From contig NZ_RAPS01000001.1 in assembly GCF_003610255.1 (NCBI RefSeq), forward strand, positions 1,736,001 through 1,800,000: a stretch of 64,000 bases of DNA. The letters run 5' to 3'. The translations under genes and the position numbers were made by a program. Numbering within the stretch: the stretch's first letter is position 1; every line of letters starts with the position of its first letter. Shown piece by piece: positions 63,413 to 64,000 of the stretch. The notes beneath the pieces are model-generated. The model was given only the letters and a program-made list of their open reading frames with translations, was not told the origin of the DNA and did not search any database. This DNA comes from Streptomyces sp. TLI_171 (lineage in GTDB: Bacteria > Actinomycetota > Actinomycetes > Streptomycetales > Streptomycetaceae).

Positions 63413-64000
63413 TCAACTGCCGATGGACTGCGGGAAGGTGAACAGTCCGTCCGGGTCGTGGCGGCGCTTGGTGGCGACCAGCCTCGGGTAGTTGGCACCG
63501 TAGTAGGCGGTGCGCCAGTCCCGCAGGTCCGGGTCGGTGAAGTTCAGGTAGGCGCCGTCGATCGCGTGCGGAACGACCAGGTGATCTAGTTCGGCCAGCC
63601 AGGCCAGGTTGGCCGCCGGGTCCTCGCCGGGCAGCCAGGAGGTGTCCAGGCTGACCAGGTACTCGGCGCTGCGGTGGACGAAGGCGGTGGCCTGCGGGTC
63701 GACCCGGTTGATCGCGCCGCCCCAGCCGAACAGGGCGAGGCCGCAGCCGTCCGGGTTGCCGCTGCCGGGCCAGGCCTCCAGGTGCGCCAGCACGGCGGCC
63801 ACGGCTTCGGGCGGCAGCGGCGCGGCGGCGAAGTGGGTGCGGACGGCGAACGCGCCGCCGCTGGTCTCGTGCTGCAGGTAGTCCATGGCGTCCCAGAAGT
63901 CCCGGTCGGCGAGGTCGGCGCGCAGCGGCTGCCCGGCGGCGAGCGCGGGGGCGAGCAGTTCGCGCAGTTCGGCGGCGGGGCCGAGGTGCAGGCCGATGGC
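63413..64000 (-). CDS. FAD-linked (BBE-type) oxidoreductase, C-terminal part
   Basis: The frame enters from the right edge and ends at 63413 after 196 codons. The C-terminus YYGANYPRLVATKRRHDPDGLFTFPQSI is the berberine-bridge-enzyme (BBE) segment of secreted or cytoplasmic FAD-linked oxidases. GGAINRVDPQATAFVHRSAEYLVS is also usual for the family. The FAD-binding N-terminal domain and any signal peptide are outside. Substrates vary widely (sugars, alkaloids, polyketides). It ends 67 bases before the DDAH-like gene. Confidence 0.87.
   Translation of the reverse strand, partial: AIGLHLGPAAELRELLAPALAAGQPLRADLADRDFWDAMDYLQHETSGGAFAVRTHFAAAPLPPEAVAAVLAHLEAWPGSGNPDGCGLALFGWGGAINRVDPQATAFVHRSAEYLVSLDTSWLPGEDPAANLAWLAELDHLVVPHAIDGAYLNFTDPDLRDWRTAYYGANYPRLVATKRRHDPDGLFTFPQSIGS

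Overview
The window is high-GC DNA with strong third-position G/C bias, frequent GTG/TTG starts, many 1-13 nt start/stop overlaps and a typical actinomycete gene set. These include a c-di-AMP riboswitch in front of a resuscitation-promoting factor, a MalR-controlled maltose operon, a hopanoid cluster, GluABCD and KatG with a Fur regulator. It is most likely the chromosome of a Streptomyces or Kitasatospora species. This is inferred from gene content; no database search was possible.

Layout. 1-543: 5' part of a large secreted protein gene. 544-2823: regulatory leader (Crp-type palindrome, putative promoter, c-di-AMP riboswitch) and an Rpf/LysM/NlpC cell-wall hydrolase. 2943-5191: VapB-like small protein and a long-chain acyl-CoA ligase behind a double palindromic operator. 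5243-12754 (minus strand): malEFG, an alpha-glucosidase, malR and galM, with MalR-type repeats upstream of malE. 12857-15814: large ATPase/LuxR-type regulator. 16089-17660: terpene cyclase and NTF2-like protein. 17725-23185: serine hydrolase, small secreted protein, NUDIX, TetR and a strange 751-residue protein carrying NPF/DPF repeats. 23340-28145: small hypothetical, spermidine-synthase-like methyltransferase, gluABCD with a LapA-type membrane protein. 28283-32066: heterodimeric ABC exporter. 32413-37559: aldo/keto reductase with a SigR-type promoter, tandem-MarR regulator, FabG-type reductase, PAP2 phosphatase, I78 inhibitor and small proteins.

37556-49186 (minus strand): a hopanoid operon: hpnC, hpnD (squalene formation), hpnE, a polyprenyl diphosphate synthase, squalene-hopene cyclase, hpnG, hpnH, dxs and hpnO. 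Together these go from MEP-pathway precursor supply through farnesyl diphosphate and squalene to hopene and aminobacteriohopanetriol. idi lies at 55191. Between them (49340-54736) are six genes that look like one pathway: nucleotidyltransferase, glycerol-1-phosphate-type dehydrogenase, CDP-alcohol phosphotransferase, glycosyltransferase, and a Tag/Wz-type ABC exporter. This is a candidate for an uncharacterised polyol-phosphate lipid or polymer.

55813-64000: RsbW-like kinase, tRNA-Leu(GAG), a three-gene overlapping CpnT-like carrier/effector/immunity set, a Fur/CatR regulator divergent from katG, a dimethylarginine-hydrolase-family enzyme and the 3' part of a FAD-linked oxidase gene.

The most promising leads for new biology are the NPF/DPF repeat protein, the split type VII-like toxin operon, the CDP-alcohol/ABC cluster, and the tandem-MarR/FabG locus with its palindrome.
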